Part shown: positions 47,662 through 56,415 of the stretch, piece by piece
Layout of the letters: the number at the start of each line of letters is the position of its first letter
Position numbering within the stretch: position 1 is the stretch's first letter
NCBI RefSeq assembly: GCF_000374045.1
Contig: NZ_KB893319.1
Coordinates: forward strand, 97,884 to 161,883
Length of the DNA: 64,000 bases
Reading direction: 5' to 3'
DNA from: Segetibacter koreensis DSM 18137
Lineage (GTDB): Bacteria > Bacteroidota > Bacteroidia > Chitinophagales > Chitinophagaceae
Made by a program: the position numbers and the translations under genes
Notes under the pieces: model-generated
Told to the model about the DNA's origin: nothing
What the model saw: only the letters and a program-made list of their open reading frames with translations
The model's database searches: none

Positions 47662-50600
47662 ATGTTTCAGAATCCTTCTCAACAAATTTTTCAAACTTCA
47701 AATTCTGCACGCTGGGCAAGATTTAAATGGGGAAGCCGTTTTTTAATATTCTGTTTGCTATTGGCTATTGCGGTCATTATTATAGCTATGGAGACAGAGT
47801 ACACCCCTCAGCTTAACATGGAAGGTGTTGCTAAAAAGGCATTGCAGGAAAGAAAAAATTTTATTGAAAAACGATCTAAACTTCCAAAGGAATATACAGG
47901 TTTTAAACAATTTATAAATACACGGTGGGCCAAAGGGAAAGGATGTGGACAGGGATCTTCTTTGCCTGTCAATGTAAGTGCTGCCTACAATTGGAATTCC
48001 CCGGCAGGCATTCGTTCAGCTTTTTATGTAGCCTGGGATCCGCAATCTTTTTTTTCACTCAAAAGAAGCATCAGTAAATTAAATCTTGTATTACCGGAAT
48101 GGTTTTTTTTAGATCCTGATGCAGATACAATTAAAACTAATATTGATAAAAGAGCGTTTGATTTAATTAAAGCGTCGGGAGTAAAGGTAATGCCGATGCT
48201 TACTAATAATATTAATGAAAAATGGAGAGGCGATGTGGTACACAGGATTATAACAAATCCTGCGAAAAGGGACAGATTAATAAATGACCTGGTAAAGCTT
48301 TTACAAGAGAATAAATTCCAGGGAATTAACATTGATTTTGAAGAGTTGATCGAAACGCACAACGAGGTTTTATCGGGTTTTCAGAAAGAATTGTACAACC
48401 GCCTTCACGCCAATGGTTTACTCGTAACGCAGGATGTTATTCCTTTAAATGAAGATTATGATTATAAAGCTTTATCCAGGTACAATGATTATTTATTTCT
48501 GATGGCGTATGATGAACATTCTTCAGACGGTAAGCCTGGGGACATAAGCAGCCAGGATTGGATGCAGGCTGCCGTAGACGAAATGGCGAAAGTAGTGCCC
48601 GCTAAAAAAATAGTTTTGGGAATGGCCGGCTATGGTTACGACTGGCCTGAAAAAGGTGCTGCAGAAACAGTTACTTACCAGGAAGCGTTAAGTACTGCCC
48701 GGGAAAGTGAAGCAGAGGTAGATTTTGATGACAATACTTACAATCTCCATTATAGTTATTATGATGACAGCGATAAGCAGCATGAAGTATATTTTACAGA
48801 TGCCGGAACTAATTTTAATACCCTGAGATTTGCAACTGAGTACGGTCTTGCAGGTACTGCTTTATGGCGCCTCGGAAGTGAGGATACCCGCTTATGGGAT
48901 TTTTATAACAAAGAGATGTCTAAGCCTGCTCTTGCCAGTTTCAACTTTGCCGATTTTAATACGGTAGAAAGCAGCAATGATGTAGATTATGTAGGTGAAG
49001 GTGAAATATTAGATGTCTTATCTAAACCCCGTGCGGGACATATAACTCCTGAAATAGATACTGCTGAAATGTTAATTAGTGAAGAGCATTATGATACTCT
49101 TCCTTCTATGTTTGTGGTAAAAAAATGGGGAAAGGCGAGGGGCAAGCAGATGGTGCTGACTTTTGATGACGGACCAGATCCGGAGTATACAAGAGAAGTG
49201 CTGGATACACTTGCAAAATATCATGTACCTGCGGCTTTTTTTATAGTTGGTATCCAGGCGGAATCAAATATACCGTTGGTGAAAAGAATTTATTCAGAAG
49301 GTCACGAAATAGGTAACCATACATTCTCACACCCCAATATGGCAGAAGTCAGCGATAAGCGGGCTTTAATGGAAATGGATGCAACAAGGTTACTTATAGA
49401 ATGTATAACGGGTCATTCAACTATTATGTTCAGAGCTCCTTTTAATGCGGACAGTGAACCCGAACAAATGGAAGAATTGATTCCTGTAGCACTAAGCCGT
49501 ACCAGAAATTATTTGACTGTGGGAGAAAGCATTGATCCCGAAGATTGGGAGCCGGGTATATCTGCTGACAGTATCTTTAAACGGGTTGTCAGGTATCAGC
49601 AAAATGGTAATATTATTCTTCTTCACGACGCAGGCGGCGACCGCAGCCAAACCGTTAAGGCCTTACCACGAATTATTCAATATTTTAGAGATAATGGATA
49701 CACTTTTACCACTGTTTCACATTTGTTAGGCAAAAGAAGAGATGACATGATGCCTGGAGTTCCGAAAGGCAGTGGCTACAGAAATATTCAGATATATATG
49801 TTTATCCTGGAAGCGGGTTATTATATTGGGCATATAATGTTTTCATTGTTTGTTGTATTTCTTATTCTGGGCATGGCAAGGCTTTTATTCATGGCTTTCC
49901 TTGCATGGAAACAGCACCGCAAAGAACAGTCAATAATTTATAATTCCTCATCTGATAAACCCCTTGTAAGTATAATCGTTCCGGCATATAACGAAGAAGT
50001 GAATGCAGTAAATTCACTAACGAATTTATTAAAATGCGATTATGAAAATTTCAATATCATTTTTGTTGATGATGGAAGCAAAGACAGCACTTATGAAAAA
50101 GTTAGCAATTCATTCTCTAATCATCCGAAGGTGAAAGTAATGACTAAGCCGAACGGCGGTAAAGCATCTGCACTCAACTTTGGAATATCTCAAACTACTG
50201 CCGACTACGTTATATGTATTGACGCTGATACAAAACTCAAACCTGATGCTGTCAGACTTTTGATGCGACATTTTTTATCAACAGAGCAAGGCAGGCAAGG
50301 AAAAGTGGGTGCGGTAGCGGGAAATGTAAAAGTTGGTAATGAAGTAAACCTTATAAGCCGATGGCAAAGTATAGAATACATCACGAGCCAAAACTTTGAT
50401 CGTAAAGCTTTTGCCTATATTAATGCAATTACCGTTGTGCCCGGCGCAATAGGTGCATTTAGAAAACAGGTGCTTGAAGAAGCAGGAGGCTTTACTACAG
50501 ATACCCTGGCTGAGGATTGCGATCTGACTATTCGTATCTTACAATGTGGGTACCTGGTTGAAAACGAGAACCAGGCAATTGCTATGACCGAAGCGCCTGA

Positions 50601-51072
50601 GACTATAAGGCAGTTTTTAAAACAACGGTTTAGATGGAGTTTTGGAGTTATGCAAACATTCTGGAAACATCGTGAGACTTTATTTAATAACAATTATAAA
50701 TCGTTGGGATGGATAGCGTTGCCAAATATTTTACTGTTTCAGTTTATCATCCCGGTATTCTCTCCTCTTGCAGATGTTTTAATGATCATTGGTCTTATGA
50801 CAGATAATGCAGCAAAAATTGGAAACTATTATTTATTATTTATGTTAGTGGATGCGGCAATTGCTCTTATGGCTTTTAGCTTTGAAAAGGAGAAATTCAA
50901 TAAACTTATATGGTTAATTCCGCAAAGGTTCGCATATCGCTGGCTCATGTATATAGTTTTGTTCCGTTCGTTTAAAAGGGCGATCAAAGGAGAACTACAG
51001 CAATGGGGTGTTTTAAAAAGAACAGGAAATGTAAAGGAGTTAAGCGTGCCTGAGAAGGTACAACCGGTATAA
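47662..51072 (+). CDS. Three-domain membrane protein: GH18-like, polysaccharide deacetylase and GT2 glycosyltransferase
   Basis: An 1136-residue membrane protein. A helix at about 27-46 anchors it. A GH18-like domain (about 95-400) has FQGINIDFEEL, the chitinase-type DxxDxE site. A NodB deacetylase domain (about 495-690) has LTFDDGPDPEYT, IGNHTFSHPNM, FRAPFN and ILLHDAGGDRSQ. After two membrane helices (about 710-755), a cytoplasmic GT2 domain begins near 766: VDDGSKDST, IDADTKL (DxD), EDCDLTIRI and QRFRWSFG (QxxRW), the hallmark of processive synthases of cellulose, chitin or poly-GlcNAc. Three more helices follow. It may synthesise and modify one polysaccharide, most likely of GlcNAc. Confidence 0.93.
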   Translation: MFQNPSQQIFQTSNSARWARFKWGSRFLIFCLLLAIAVIIIAMETEYTPQLNMEGVAKKALQERKNFIEKRSKLPKEYTGFKQFINTRWAKGKGCGQGSSLPVNVSAAYNWNSPAGIRSAFYVAWDPQSFFSLKRSISKLNLVLPEWFFLDPDADTIKTNIDKRAFDLIKASGVKVMPMLTNNINEKWRGDVVHRIITNPAKRDRLINDLVKLLQENKFQGINIDFEELIETHNEVLSGFQKELYNRLHANGLLVTQDVIPLNEDYDYKALSRYNDYLFLMAYDEHSSDGKPGDISSQDWMQAAVDEMAKVVPAKKIVLGMAGYGYDWPEKGAAETVTYQEALSTARESEAEVDFDDNTYNLHYSYYDDSDKQHEVYFTDAGTNFNTLRFATEYGLAGTALWRLGSEDTRLWDFYNKEMSKPALASFNFADFNTVESSNDVDYVGEGEILDVLSKPRAGHITPEIDTAEMLISEEHYDTLPSMFVVKKWGKARGKQMVLTFDDGPDPEYTREVLDTLAKYHVPAAFFIVGIQAESNIPLVKRIYSEGHEIGNHTFSHPNMAEVSDKRALMEMDATRLLIECITGHSTIMFRAPFNADSEPEQMEELIPVALSRTRNYLTVGESIDPEDWEPGISADSIFKRVVRYQQNGNIILLHDAGGDRSQTVKALPRIIQYFRDNGYTFTTVSHLLGKRRDDMMPGVPKGSGYRNIQIYMFILEAGYYIGHIMFSLFVVFLILGMARLLFMAFLAWKQHRKEQSIIYNSSSDKPLVSIIVPAYNEEVNAVNSLTNLLKCDYENFNIIFVDDGSKDSTYEKVSNSFSNHPKVKVMTKPNGGKASALNFGISQTTADYVICIDADTKLKPDAVRLLMRHFLSTEQGRQGKVGAVAGNVKVGNEVNLISRWQSIEYITSQNFDRKAFAYINAITVVPGAIGAFRKQVLEEAGGFTTDTLAEDCDLTIRILQCGYLVENENQAIAMTEAPETIRQFLKQRFRWSFGVMQTFWKHRETLFNNNYKSLGWIALPNILLFQFIIPVFSPLADVLMIIGLMTDNAAKIGNYYLLFMLVDAAIALMAFSFEKEKFNKLIWLIPQRFAYRWLMYIVLFRSFKRAIKGELQQWGVLKRTGNVKELSVPEKVQPV

Positions 51073-51125
51073 TTAATTTGGCTTTGCAATAAGCGCCAAT
51101 AACACGGTTTTAATAATTTTTATTA

Positions 51126-51593
51126 TTAATCTCCTACAACAACATTTCGTCTGAAACTTTCTTCCAATGAAATAAAAGTTTCTGTTCTTTCAATTCCTTT
51201 TATTTTTTGCAGCTCATCATGCAAAACGTAACGCAGTTGGCTTATGTCTCTGCACATAATTTCAGCAAACATGCTATAATTCCCGGTAGTATAATTTAAC
51301 CTTACTATCTCAGGTATTTTTCGCAACTCTTTTACAACTGCATCGTACAACGAACTTTTCTCAAGATAAATGCCGATAAAAGCTATTACATCGTAACCCA
51401 TTGCTTTCAGGTCTACATTTAATTTTGTTCCTTTTACAATTCCCATTGTCTGCAGCTTTTTTATTCGCACATGTATGGTTCCTCCTGATACAAATAGTTT
51501 TTTACCAAGATCGGCATACGATATCTCTGCTGTTTCCATCATTTCGTTTATAATCTGGTAGTCCAGTTTGTCAAAATTTAATTTAGAGGTCAT
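51126..51593 (-). CDS. Lrp/AsnC-family transcriptional regulator
   Basis: A 155-residue regulator with an N-terminal helix-turn-helix (ISYADLGKKLFVSGGTIHVR) and a C-terminal RAM ligand-binding domain (VIAFIGIYLE, IVRLNYTTGNYSMFAEIMCR). Members respond to amino acids and bind DNA as dimers or octamers. The next feature beyond its start is the tandem tRNA-like RNA locus, 143 bases away and transcribed divergently; control of that locus is possible but unproven. Confidence 0.93.
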   Translation of the reverse strand: MTSKLNFDKLDYQIINEMMETAEISYADLGKKLFVSGGTIHVRIKKLQTMGIVKGTKLNVDLKAMGYDVIAFIGIYLEKSSLYDAVVKELRKIPEIVRLNYTTGNYSMFAEIMCRDISQLRYVLHDELQKIKGIERTETFISLEESFRRNVVVGD

Positions 51594-51736
51594 TTTTTTA
51601 GATGTAGTTAGAGTTTTTTAAACAATAAGTAAATTTACTTGAATGATTTCTAATTTTTTGAAATATTAGTTATAAAATTTGCAACAAAAATAGAATAAGC
51701 CGTAATATTGCATTGTCAAGTTCATTGAATACATAC

Positions 51737-51906
51737 TGTGGGGTGATGAAATTTTGGCAGACATGCCCTCTTGTCTCGGGGGTGAGGAGCCCGGAATAAA
51801 TTTAACGTAGAGCCGACTGTTCCTTGCGTTCGGCCGACCAGGGTTGACCACTAAACTTTGCGTTTAAACTAACCGCCTCGTGGAGGTTCGAGCCCTCCCC
51901 CTACAG
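51737..51906 (+). ncRNA. tRNA-like RNA, copy 1 (class II tRNA body with an expanded variable arm)
   Basis: About 170 bases fold into a complete tRNA body. Acceptor TGTGGGG (51737-51743) pairs with CCCTACA (51899-51905) with one G-T; G at 51906 is the discriminator; CCA is not encoded. D stem ATG/CAT (51746-51748/51762-51764) closes a loop AAATTTTGGCAGA with the GG pair. Anticodon stem CCCTC/GGGGG (51766-51770/51778-51782) encloses TTGTCTC, anticodon GTC. Variable-arm stem TGAGG/CCTCG (51783-51787/51876-51880) carries 88 extra bases. T stem GGAGG/CCTCC (51882-51886/51894-51898) has loop TTCGAGC. A possible -33/-7 pair (TTTTTTG at 51654, TAAAATTTG at 51673) lies upstream. I recognise no described family. 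Confidence 0.75.
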
Positions 51907-51934
51907 CTATCTTGAAAAGAGTTCTTATTAATAC

Positions 51935-52106
51935 TGTGGAGTGATGAAATTTTTGGCAGACATGCCCTCTTGTCTCGGGGGTGAGGATTACGGGATAAAT
52001 TTAAACGTAGAGCCGACTGTTCCTTGCGTTCGGCCGACCAGGGTTGACCACTAAACTTTGCGTTTGAACCAACTGCCTCGTGAAGGTTCGAGCCCTTCTT
52101 CCACAG
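51935..52106 (+). ncRNA. tRNA-like RNA, copy 2 (class II tRNA body with an expanded variable arm)
   Basis: A second copy, about 90% identical, starting 28 bases after copy 1. Acceptor TGTGGAG (51935-51941) pairs with TTCCACA (52099-52105), discriminator G at 52106. The T stem is GAAGG/CCTTC around TTCGAGC. Compared with copy 1, the acceptor pair 6-67 changes G-C to A-T and the second T-stem pair changes G-C to A-T, both preserving pairing, while anticodon arm and the core of the insert (about 60 bases, ACGTAGAGCC onward to TTTGCGTTT) are identical. The single U-rich D loop is one base longer. Both copies probably lie on one transcript. Confidence 0.75.
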
Positions 52107-52522
52107 CTACGCCTCAGCCCTTTCTCATTTGTGCATATGGTTGGGGCGTTTTTGTTTTAATAGCTTGCAGTAAAATAAAAAGCCAATACTATGGCTTACT
52201 ATTGCACGATTTTCGATATTTAGCTGCCACCCATTCAATAGCCAACAAACTTAGATACCGTAGATGTAATAGCTTCAAATATACCTACCCATTTAAAGTT
52301 TTTATGATATCGTCAATTAATTACGCTAACTTTATCACAATACGATTGTCTTCTGATCTCATATTTTGTCTTATCTAAAGCTATTCTTGCATAGGCTTTA
52401 ACTACTTGCCCTTTTTATATTCCTTTCAGCAATAGGAGTAAAATTTGGATCGATTTTAATAGTCGCTTGTAATTGACCTCTGCTTATACTGTTTATTAAT
52501 AACACTTATTTAAAATTATACT
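52107..52522 (+). other. Non-coding region after the tRNA-like genes
   Basis: 416 bases between the tRNA-like copy 2 and the first glycosyltransferase gene. An open frame crosses it but begins inside the tRNA-like RNA and has no family resemblance. I see no terminator with a T run and no other RNA. It probably contains the promoter of the glycan operon. Confidence 0.5.
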
Positions 52523-53725
52523 ATGCCGGCATCTAATCAAAAAACAAAAATTCTTTTTATAAGCACTTTTCCACCTAAAAAATGTGGAATTGCAAGCTTT
52601 ACGCATGATTTGATTAATGCAATCAATATGGAAATAACAGAAGAAATTGTTATTGATGTTTGTGCACTAGATAAAAAAAAGACAACGGAGTTATATGACG
52701 AAACTGTTAGTTTGGTCATGGACGGCTACCAATTGGAGTCTTGTCTGGAAACTGCTAAGAATATAAATAATGATTCCTCTATTAAATTAATTTGTATAGA
52801 GCATGAGTTTGGTTTGTATGGTGGAGAATTAGGTGAATATCTGCTGGCTTTTTTATCGCTGATTGAAAAACCTTTTGTCATTCGCTTTCATACAGTGCTA
52901 CCTGCTCCTGCACCAAAGATGTTGAAAATTGTACAGGCTATAGGATTGTTGGCTGATAAAGTAATCGTGATGACGAAAAACTCTTCTAAAATACTAAAAG
53001 AAGATTACCTGTTAAGTTCTGATAAAATTATTATTATACCTCATGGAACTCACGCTCATAGCAAAACAAATACCGAGGAATTAAAAGTTAAATACGGTCT
53101 TGACAAAAAACACGTATTAACAACATTTGGATTACTAAGCCCTAATAAAGGGATTGAAAAAGGCATTATTGCAATGAAAGAAATACGGGCAATTTTTCCT
53201 GAAGCGGTATATATTGTTTTAGGTCAAACACATCCAAATTTGTTAGAACAGGAAGGGGAAAAATACCGCAATTACCTGCAGCAATTGATTGAGGAGAATG
53301 GATTGCAGGAAAATGTACGTTTGGTTAATGAATATGCTCCTATAAAAAAACTAATGGAATATTTAGCGTTAACAGATATTTACCTGTTTACTTCAAAAGA
53401 TCCTAACCAGGCAGTGAGTGGTACTTTTTTATACGCGATGAGTGCCGGTTGCCCGATTATTTCAAATTCATTTGTGTTGGCTAAAGAAATGCTGGACGAA
53501 ACAACAGGTGTAATTCTATCTCCCGGTAAGGATCATGAATTAGCAGAAAATGCAATCAGGATCCTTCGAAATCCTGAACTAAAAAAGGAAATGAGCAATA
53601 ATGCCTTTTTAAAGACCCGAAATACAACATGGGAAAAAGTAGGTCAAAAACATGCGAACCTTTTCTATAATGTTCTTGGAATCCCGGTGTTGCAGTCAGA
53701 ACTAGTTAATCAGTATATCAATTAA
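52523..53725 (+). CDS. GT4-family glycosyltransferase
   Basis: A 400-residue GT-B glycosyltransferase. The N-terminal donor-independent half starts KILFISTFPPKKCGIASFTH, a typical GT4 glycine-rich beginning, with CIEHEFGLYGGE and VIRFHTVLPAP. The C-terminal nucleotide-sugar domain carries FGLLSPNKGIEKGI, YLFTSKDPNQAVSGTFLYAM, where the family's E-x7-E element is altered, and a helix-rich tail. Product and donor are unknown. First of three genes in a tight operon (15-base gap to the next). Confidence 0.88.
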   Translation: MPASNQKTKILFISTFPPKKCGIASFTHDLINAINMEITEEIVIDVCALDKKKTTELYDETVSLVMDGYQLESCLETAKNINNDSSIKLICIEHEFGLYGGELGEYLLAFLSLIEKPFVIRFHTVLPAPAPKMLKIVQAIGLLADKVIVMTKNSSKILKEDYLLSSDKIIIIPHGTHAHSKTNTEELKVKYGLDKKHVLTTFGLLSPNKGIEKGIIAMKEIRAIFPEAVYIVLGQTHPNLLEQEGEKYRNYLQQLIEENGLQENVRLVNEYAPIKKLMEYLALTDIYLFTSKDPNQAVSGTFLYAMSAGCPIISNSFVLAKEMLDETTGVILSPGKDHELAENAIRILRNPELKKEMSNNAFLKTRNTTWEKVGQKHANLFYNVLGIPVLQSELVNQYIN

Positions 53726-53739
53726 ATTAAAAAGTATTT

Positions 53740-54825
53740 ATGGAAACAGAAGGAATATTGCTCAGTTCGAATCCCCACGTTCTGGAGCTTTCAGATTTGC
53801 CGGATTTCAATTTCCAGCATATTAAAAATTTGACGGATGATACAGGAATTATTCAACATGCGATATTTAATATACCAAATAGGAAAGAAGGATATTGTAT
53901 TGACGACAATTCACGTGCTTTATTATTAGCAGTTTTGGTATGTAAGAATAAGCAAAATGAGGCTGCATTACCGCTTCTCCATGTATACCTGAGTTTTATC
54001 CATTATATGCAAACTGATAATGGTGAGTTTAAGAATTTCATGAGTTATACTAAGGCGGCTGATGAAGAACGTGGCTCGGAAGATTCGTTTGGCAGAACAA
54101 TAATGGCGCTTGGATTTCTTGTTAACGAAGCCCCTTCTAATTCGTTAAAAAGGGCTGGTGCTGACATTTTCTCCAAAGCTTATCGTCATATTGATAAGCT
54201 TACTTCTTTACGTGGCATTGCCAATTCTATTGTTGGCGTTTGCCAGTATATCAAGTATAATTATCCTGACGACCACAAAAGAGATCTTGTGATAGAGCTT
54301 GCCAATAAAATGGTGAGAATGTATAATGACAACAAAAAGGATAAATGGCATTGGTTTGAACCTATCCTTACCTACGACAATGCAATACTACCTCTTGCCT
54401 TATTAAATGCTTACGAGATAACAAGTGATGAAACTTATTTGTCAATTGCCCTCGAATCCATACGTTTTTTGGAGTCAAAAGTATTTCACAGCGGTATTTT
54501 AAGCCCAATAGGAAACCAGGGTTGGTATGAGCGGGGAAATACTCCTGCAAAATTTGATCAACAAGGCATTGATGCAATGGCTATGGTGCTTTTCTATCAA
54601 CAGGCTTTTAGAATAACCCGGAATAAAAAATACTTAAGCCGCATGTACCAGAGCTACAATTGGTTTCTCGGCCATAATGACCTGAGTTTATCGTTGTATG
54701 ATCCCGGTACGGGTGGATGTGCTGACGGATTACATAGTGAAGGAATTAATTTTAACCAGGGCGCAGAAAGTACATTAGCTTATTGGATTTCGCACATGGT
54801 AGTATTATCATCAATTAAAGAATGA
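53740..54825 (+). CDS. Alpha/alpha-barrel (six-hairpin glycosidase-like) protein of the GT4/GH130 cluster
   Basis: A 361-residue helical protein. Sequence features typical of six-hairpin glycosidases include IPNRKEGYCIDDNSRALLLA, DEERGSEDSFGRTIMALGFL, WHWFEPILTYDNAILPLALL and GWYERGNTPAKFDQQGIDAM, with regularly spaced helix pairs. The gene is between two GT4 genes, overlapping the second by 4 bases (ATGA), so the three products are made together. No signal peptide, so it is cytoplasmic. It may trim or phosphorolyse an oligosaccharide made by the flanking enzymes; its reaction is unknown. Confidence 0.8.
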   Translation: METEGILLSSNPHVLELSDLPDFNFQHIKNLTDDTGIIQHAIFNIPNRKEGYCIDDNSRALLLAVLVCKNKQNEAALPLLHVYLSFIHYMQTDNGEFKNFMSYTKAADEERGSEDSFGRTIMALGFLVNEAPSNSLKRAGADIFSKAYRHIDKLTSLRGIANSIVGVCQYIKYNYPDDHKRDLVIELANKMVRMYNDNKKDKWHWFEPILTYDNAILPLALLNAYEITSDETYLSIALESIRFLESKVFHSGILSPIGNQGWYERGNTPAKFDQQGIDAMAMVLFYQQAFRITRNKKYLSRMYQSYNWFLGHNDLSLSLYDPGTGGCADGLHSEGINFNQGAESTLAYWISHMVVLSSIKE

Positions 54826-55841
54826 AAGTTGCCATTTTAGCTCCTGTTACCTGGCGTACTCCACCAAGGAACTACGGACCCTGGGAACAAGTAGCATCAG
54901 TATTGGCTGAAGGACTGGTAGAACAAGGAGTGGATGTAACCTTATTCGCAACAGGAGATTCAGTAACCAGGGGCAAGCTTGCATCTGTAAGGGAAAAGCC
55001 ATTAGGAGAATTTCCGGGTGATGCAAAAGTTGTAGAATGCCTGCACATTTCGAATGTAATGGAGCAAGCTACCTCGTTTGATATAATACATAATCACTTT
55101 GATTTTCTTCCCCTTACTTACTCGGCTTTAGTTCGTACTCCTATGATTACAACAATACATGGGTTTTCTTCCGAACAAATTATTCCTGTATATAGAAAAT
55201 ATAATGCTAATACACATTATGTGTCTATTAGTAATAGCGACCGACATCCTGACCTTACCTACCTCGATACAGTTTACAACGGGCTGAATGATCAGCAGTT
55301 TCAGTTAGGTTTAGGAAAGGGGAATTACCTGTTGTATTTTGGAAGAATTCATCCGGATAAAGGTGCATATGAAGCAATTCAAATAGCCGCTAAATCGAAT
55401 AAAAAGTTGGTGCTATGTGGTCTTATTCAGGACCAGGAATATTTTGATAAACAAGTTGCTCCTTATCTTAATGATACCTCTATTATTTATCTGGGCAATG
55501 CAGGACCTGAACAACGAAATCAATTATTAGGCGATGCAATTGCACTCCTGCACCCGATAAGTTTTGAAGAACCGTTTGGCTTAAGTGTAGCCGAAGCGAT
55601 GATGTGCGGCACACCTGTAATTGCTTTTAGCAGAGGAGCTATGAAAGAATTAATTATTGATGGGAAAACCGGTTTTTTAGTAAATAATATCGCAGAAGCA
55701 ATTGTTGCAGTTGGCAAGATCATCAGCATTTGTAGAAATGAATGCCGTAATCATGCTATGAAGAAGTTCAGCAGTAAAGTAATGGTCTTTGGTTATATAA
55801 GATTGTATCAGCAAATCCTTAGAAAGTCTAATAGCATTTAA
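54822..55841 (+). CDS. GT4-family glycosyltransferase (short form)
   Basis: A 339-residue GT-B glycosyltransferase with N-terminal MKVAILAPVTWRTPPRNYGP and EQVASVLAEGLVEQGVDVTL, DIIHNHFDFLP, and a C-terminal donor domain containing YFGRIHPDKG, HPISFEEPFGLSVAEAMMCG (the E-x7-E motif) and GTPVIAFSRGAMKELI. It resembles the GT4 enzymes placed with mannose-related clusters in Bacteroidota. The start overlaps the previous gene's stop (ATGA). Cytoplasmic. Confidence 0.9.
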   Translation: MKVAILAPVTWRTPPRNYGPWEQVASVLAEGLVEQGVDVTLFATGDSVTRGKLASVREKPLGEFPGDAKVVECLHISNVMEQATSFDIIHNHFDFLPLTYSALVRTPMITTIHGFSSEQIIPVYRKYNANTHYVSISNSDRHPDLTYLDTVYNGLNDQQFQLGLGKGNYLLYFGRIHPDKGAYEAIQIAAKSNKKLVLCGLIQDQEYFDKQVAPYLNDTSIIYLGNAGPEQRNQLLGDAIALLHPISFEEPFGLSVAEAMMCGTPVIAFSRGAMKELIIDGKTGFLVNNIAEAIVAVGKIISICRNECRNHAMKKFSSKVMVFGYIRLYQQILRKSNSI

Positions 55842-55942
55842 GACATTATACTTGTTCTAGAACATCTCCTGGCCCCATATGAGAGTACAAGGGCAGGTAG
55901 CTGACTTTTTACTATTTTCGTTAAAACAATAAACAATATTTT

Positions 55943-56368
55943 ATGAATAAGAAAGGTCCAATTATCGTAATAGAAGATGATGAAGATGACCAGGAAATCC
56001 TCATGGAAATATTTAAAAAATTAGGTTACGAGAATAAAATCGTCTATTTCCTAGATAGCAATAAAGCATTAGAATACATCAATAGAACAGACGTGCGGCC
56101 ATTTCTCATTCTTTCGGATATCAACCTGCCAAAGATGGATGGATTTGAACTAAGAAATAAAATATTTACGAACGAACAATTACAAACAAAATGTATTCCT
56201 TACTTATTTTTTACAACAGGCGCTAATAAAAAAGCGGTCACCGATGCTTATGCTATGTCTGTTCAAGGCTTTTTTATTAAACCTTCTTCCATGCAACGCC
56301 TTGAAAATACAATAAAGAAAATAATTGAATATTGGCAGGAATGTATAGCTCCAAGTCAGTATGAATGA
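55943..56368 (+). CDS. Single-domain response regulator
   Basis: A 141-residue receiver domain with no output domain: acidic pair in VIEDDEDDQEI, phospho-Asp in LILSDINLPKMDGFEL, the Thr in LFFTTGANKK and Lys in FFIKPSS. CheY/Spo0F-like proteins of this type pass phosphate or act by protein binding; in Bacteroidota the same family is often linked to hybrid kinases. It follows the glycan operon by about 100 bases and may share its expression. No kinase is nearby. Confidence 0.92.
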   Translation: MNKKGPIIVIEDDEDDQEILMEIFKKLGYENKIVYFLDSNKALEYINRTDVRPFLILSDINLPKMDGFELRNKIFTNEQLQTKCIPYLFFTTGANKKAVTDAYAMSVQGFFIKPSSMQRLENTIKKIIEYWQECIAPSQYE

Positions 56369-56415
56369 TTGAGAGTTCGTAACATCATTTAATCTAAAAC
56401 TGATACGACTCTTTT

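Noticed and set aside
51098..51130. TTAATAATTTTTATTATTAA inverted repeat as terminator
   Set aside because: It has no GC pairs and lies on the start of the Lrp stop region; too weak to call a terminator.
51737..51906. tRNA with a group I or group II intron
   Set aside because: The extra 88 bases are too short for such introns, sit in the variable arm rather than the anticodon loop, and show no intron core.
51737..52106. Interpreting the tandem RNA as tmRNA
   Set aside because: tmRNA has no D stem or anticodon stem, is single copy and much longer, and carries a tag-coding frame. Here a D stem and anticodon arm are present.
52058..52378. Open reading frame of 106 codons across the end of the tRNA-like RNA
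   Set aside because: It begins within the conserved RNA, has no family resemblance, and its composition is not protein-like.
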